Shown piece after piece: positions 63,601-64,000 of a stretch of 64,000 nt of DNA. Source of the stretch: Eremophila alpestris peregrina. Its lineage: Eukaryota; Chordata; Aves; Passeriformes; Alaudidae. Each line of letters begins with the position of its first letter. The first letter of the stretch is position 1. The stretch lies in the NCBI GenBank assembly GCA_009792885.1, contig WMCF01000006.1:3167419-3231418 (forward strand), in the 5' to 3' direction. A program made the translations under genes and the position numbers. The notes beneath the pieces are model-generated. The model ran no database searches and was not told where the DNA came from. It saw only the letters and a list, made by a program, of their open reading frames with translations.

Positions 63601-64000
63601 GGAGAAGAAGGATAGTGTGTTGGGGAAAGTGCTAACTTTGGATTAAAGTGCTTAACTCTGAGCTAAATTCAGTCCCTTAAAGTGATGTTTAGCTCCTCCT
63701 TTACTTAATTTCTTGCACTTATCCAGGGGTGATGCTACTTCTAGGAATTAAAGACAGTGCTTGACTTGGCATAGGTACTGTGTAAATCCCCAAATACATC
63801 CTAATGCCAGGCAAGGCTGTGGTCTTCTGCATGTCAGAAAGGTCTGTCAAATGCAAGTTGCCAGGTGCAAAATCCCTGCTGACCTGGGGAAGGGCCAGCA
63901 GTGGGCCCATTTCTTTTTTCCTCTCTATTCCTCCCTGCCTTGTGTTCATACTCCATTCCTGTTCTGTGGTAGTAGGAATGAAGTCAGGATCAAAGGCAAC

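Larger units (their letters stand above)
48021..64000. other. Intergenic, no gene seen; candidate regulatory blocks
   Basis: Besides the CpG-dense block, the candidate noncoding element and the half-site array listed separately, I see unique sequence with short unrecognised frames on both strands. No repeats of a known family and no RNA gene were identified up to the window end. Confidence 0.5.

Noticed and set aside
1..64000. tRNA, rRNA, snRNA, CRISPR, operon or prokaryotic features
   Set aside because: None seen on either strand. The gene structure and repeats are those of a vertebrate nuclear genome.

Overview
The window looks like a piece of bird chromosome. The coding gene is a multi-exon vertebrate gene with GT-AG introns, and every interspersed repeat I can recognise is a CR1-type LINE fragment. 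Those fragments cover only about 4% of the sequence by my rough count. That repeat-poor, CR1-dominated profile is typical of birds. I cannot name the species, and a passerine is a guess only.

Region 1, about 1-10,820 (+ strand): nearly all of FAM76B. The window opens inside coding exon 1; about 12 N-terminal codons, the start codon and the promoter lie just to the left. Ten coding exons splice to 326 visible codons plus stop. With the missing 12 codons this agrees with the roughly 339-residue vertebrate protein. The protein has CxxC zinc-knuckle-like pairs at the N-terminus, a nine-histidine tract in the middle and a coiled coil at the C-terminus. A CpG-rich island covers exons 1-2. A CR1 fragment fills most of intron 2. 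The 3' UTR ends near a canonical AATAAA at 10,784.

Region 2, about 10,820-64,000: a gene desert. No convincing protein-coding exon, tRNA, rRNA or snRNA was found. In mammals and birds the flank beyond the FAM76B 3' end leads towards SESN3, so this is probably the FAM76B-SESN3 intergenic interval (inference from known synteny; no SESN3 exon is visible). It holds six CR1 fragments. The largest is a 5'-truncated copy of about 1.27 kb on the minus strand at 15,255-16,520 with reverse-transcriptase remnants. It also holds a TA-rich palindromic microsatellite at 28,475-28,610, two dinucleotide repeats and two small tandem duplications.

The parts of the desert most worth a second look are possible regulatory sequences. 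They are a 222-bp CpG-dense block at 49,375-49,596 with adjoining E2F-like and perfect NF-kB-like motifs; an AT-rich block at 50,860-51,400 with octamer, PBX/HOX-like and inverted-repeat motifs; and a triple TGACCT nuclear-receptor half-site array at 51,618-51,636. These are motif observations, not demonstrated functions. I found no convincing new genetic system; most short open frames in the desert look like chance.
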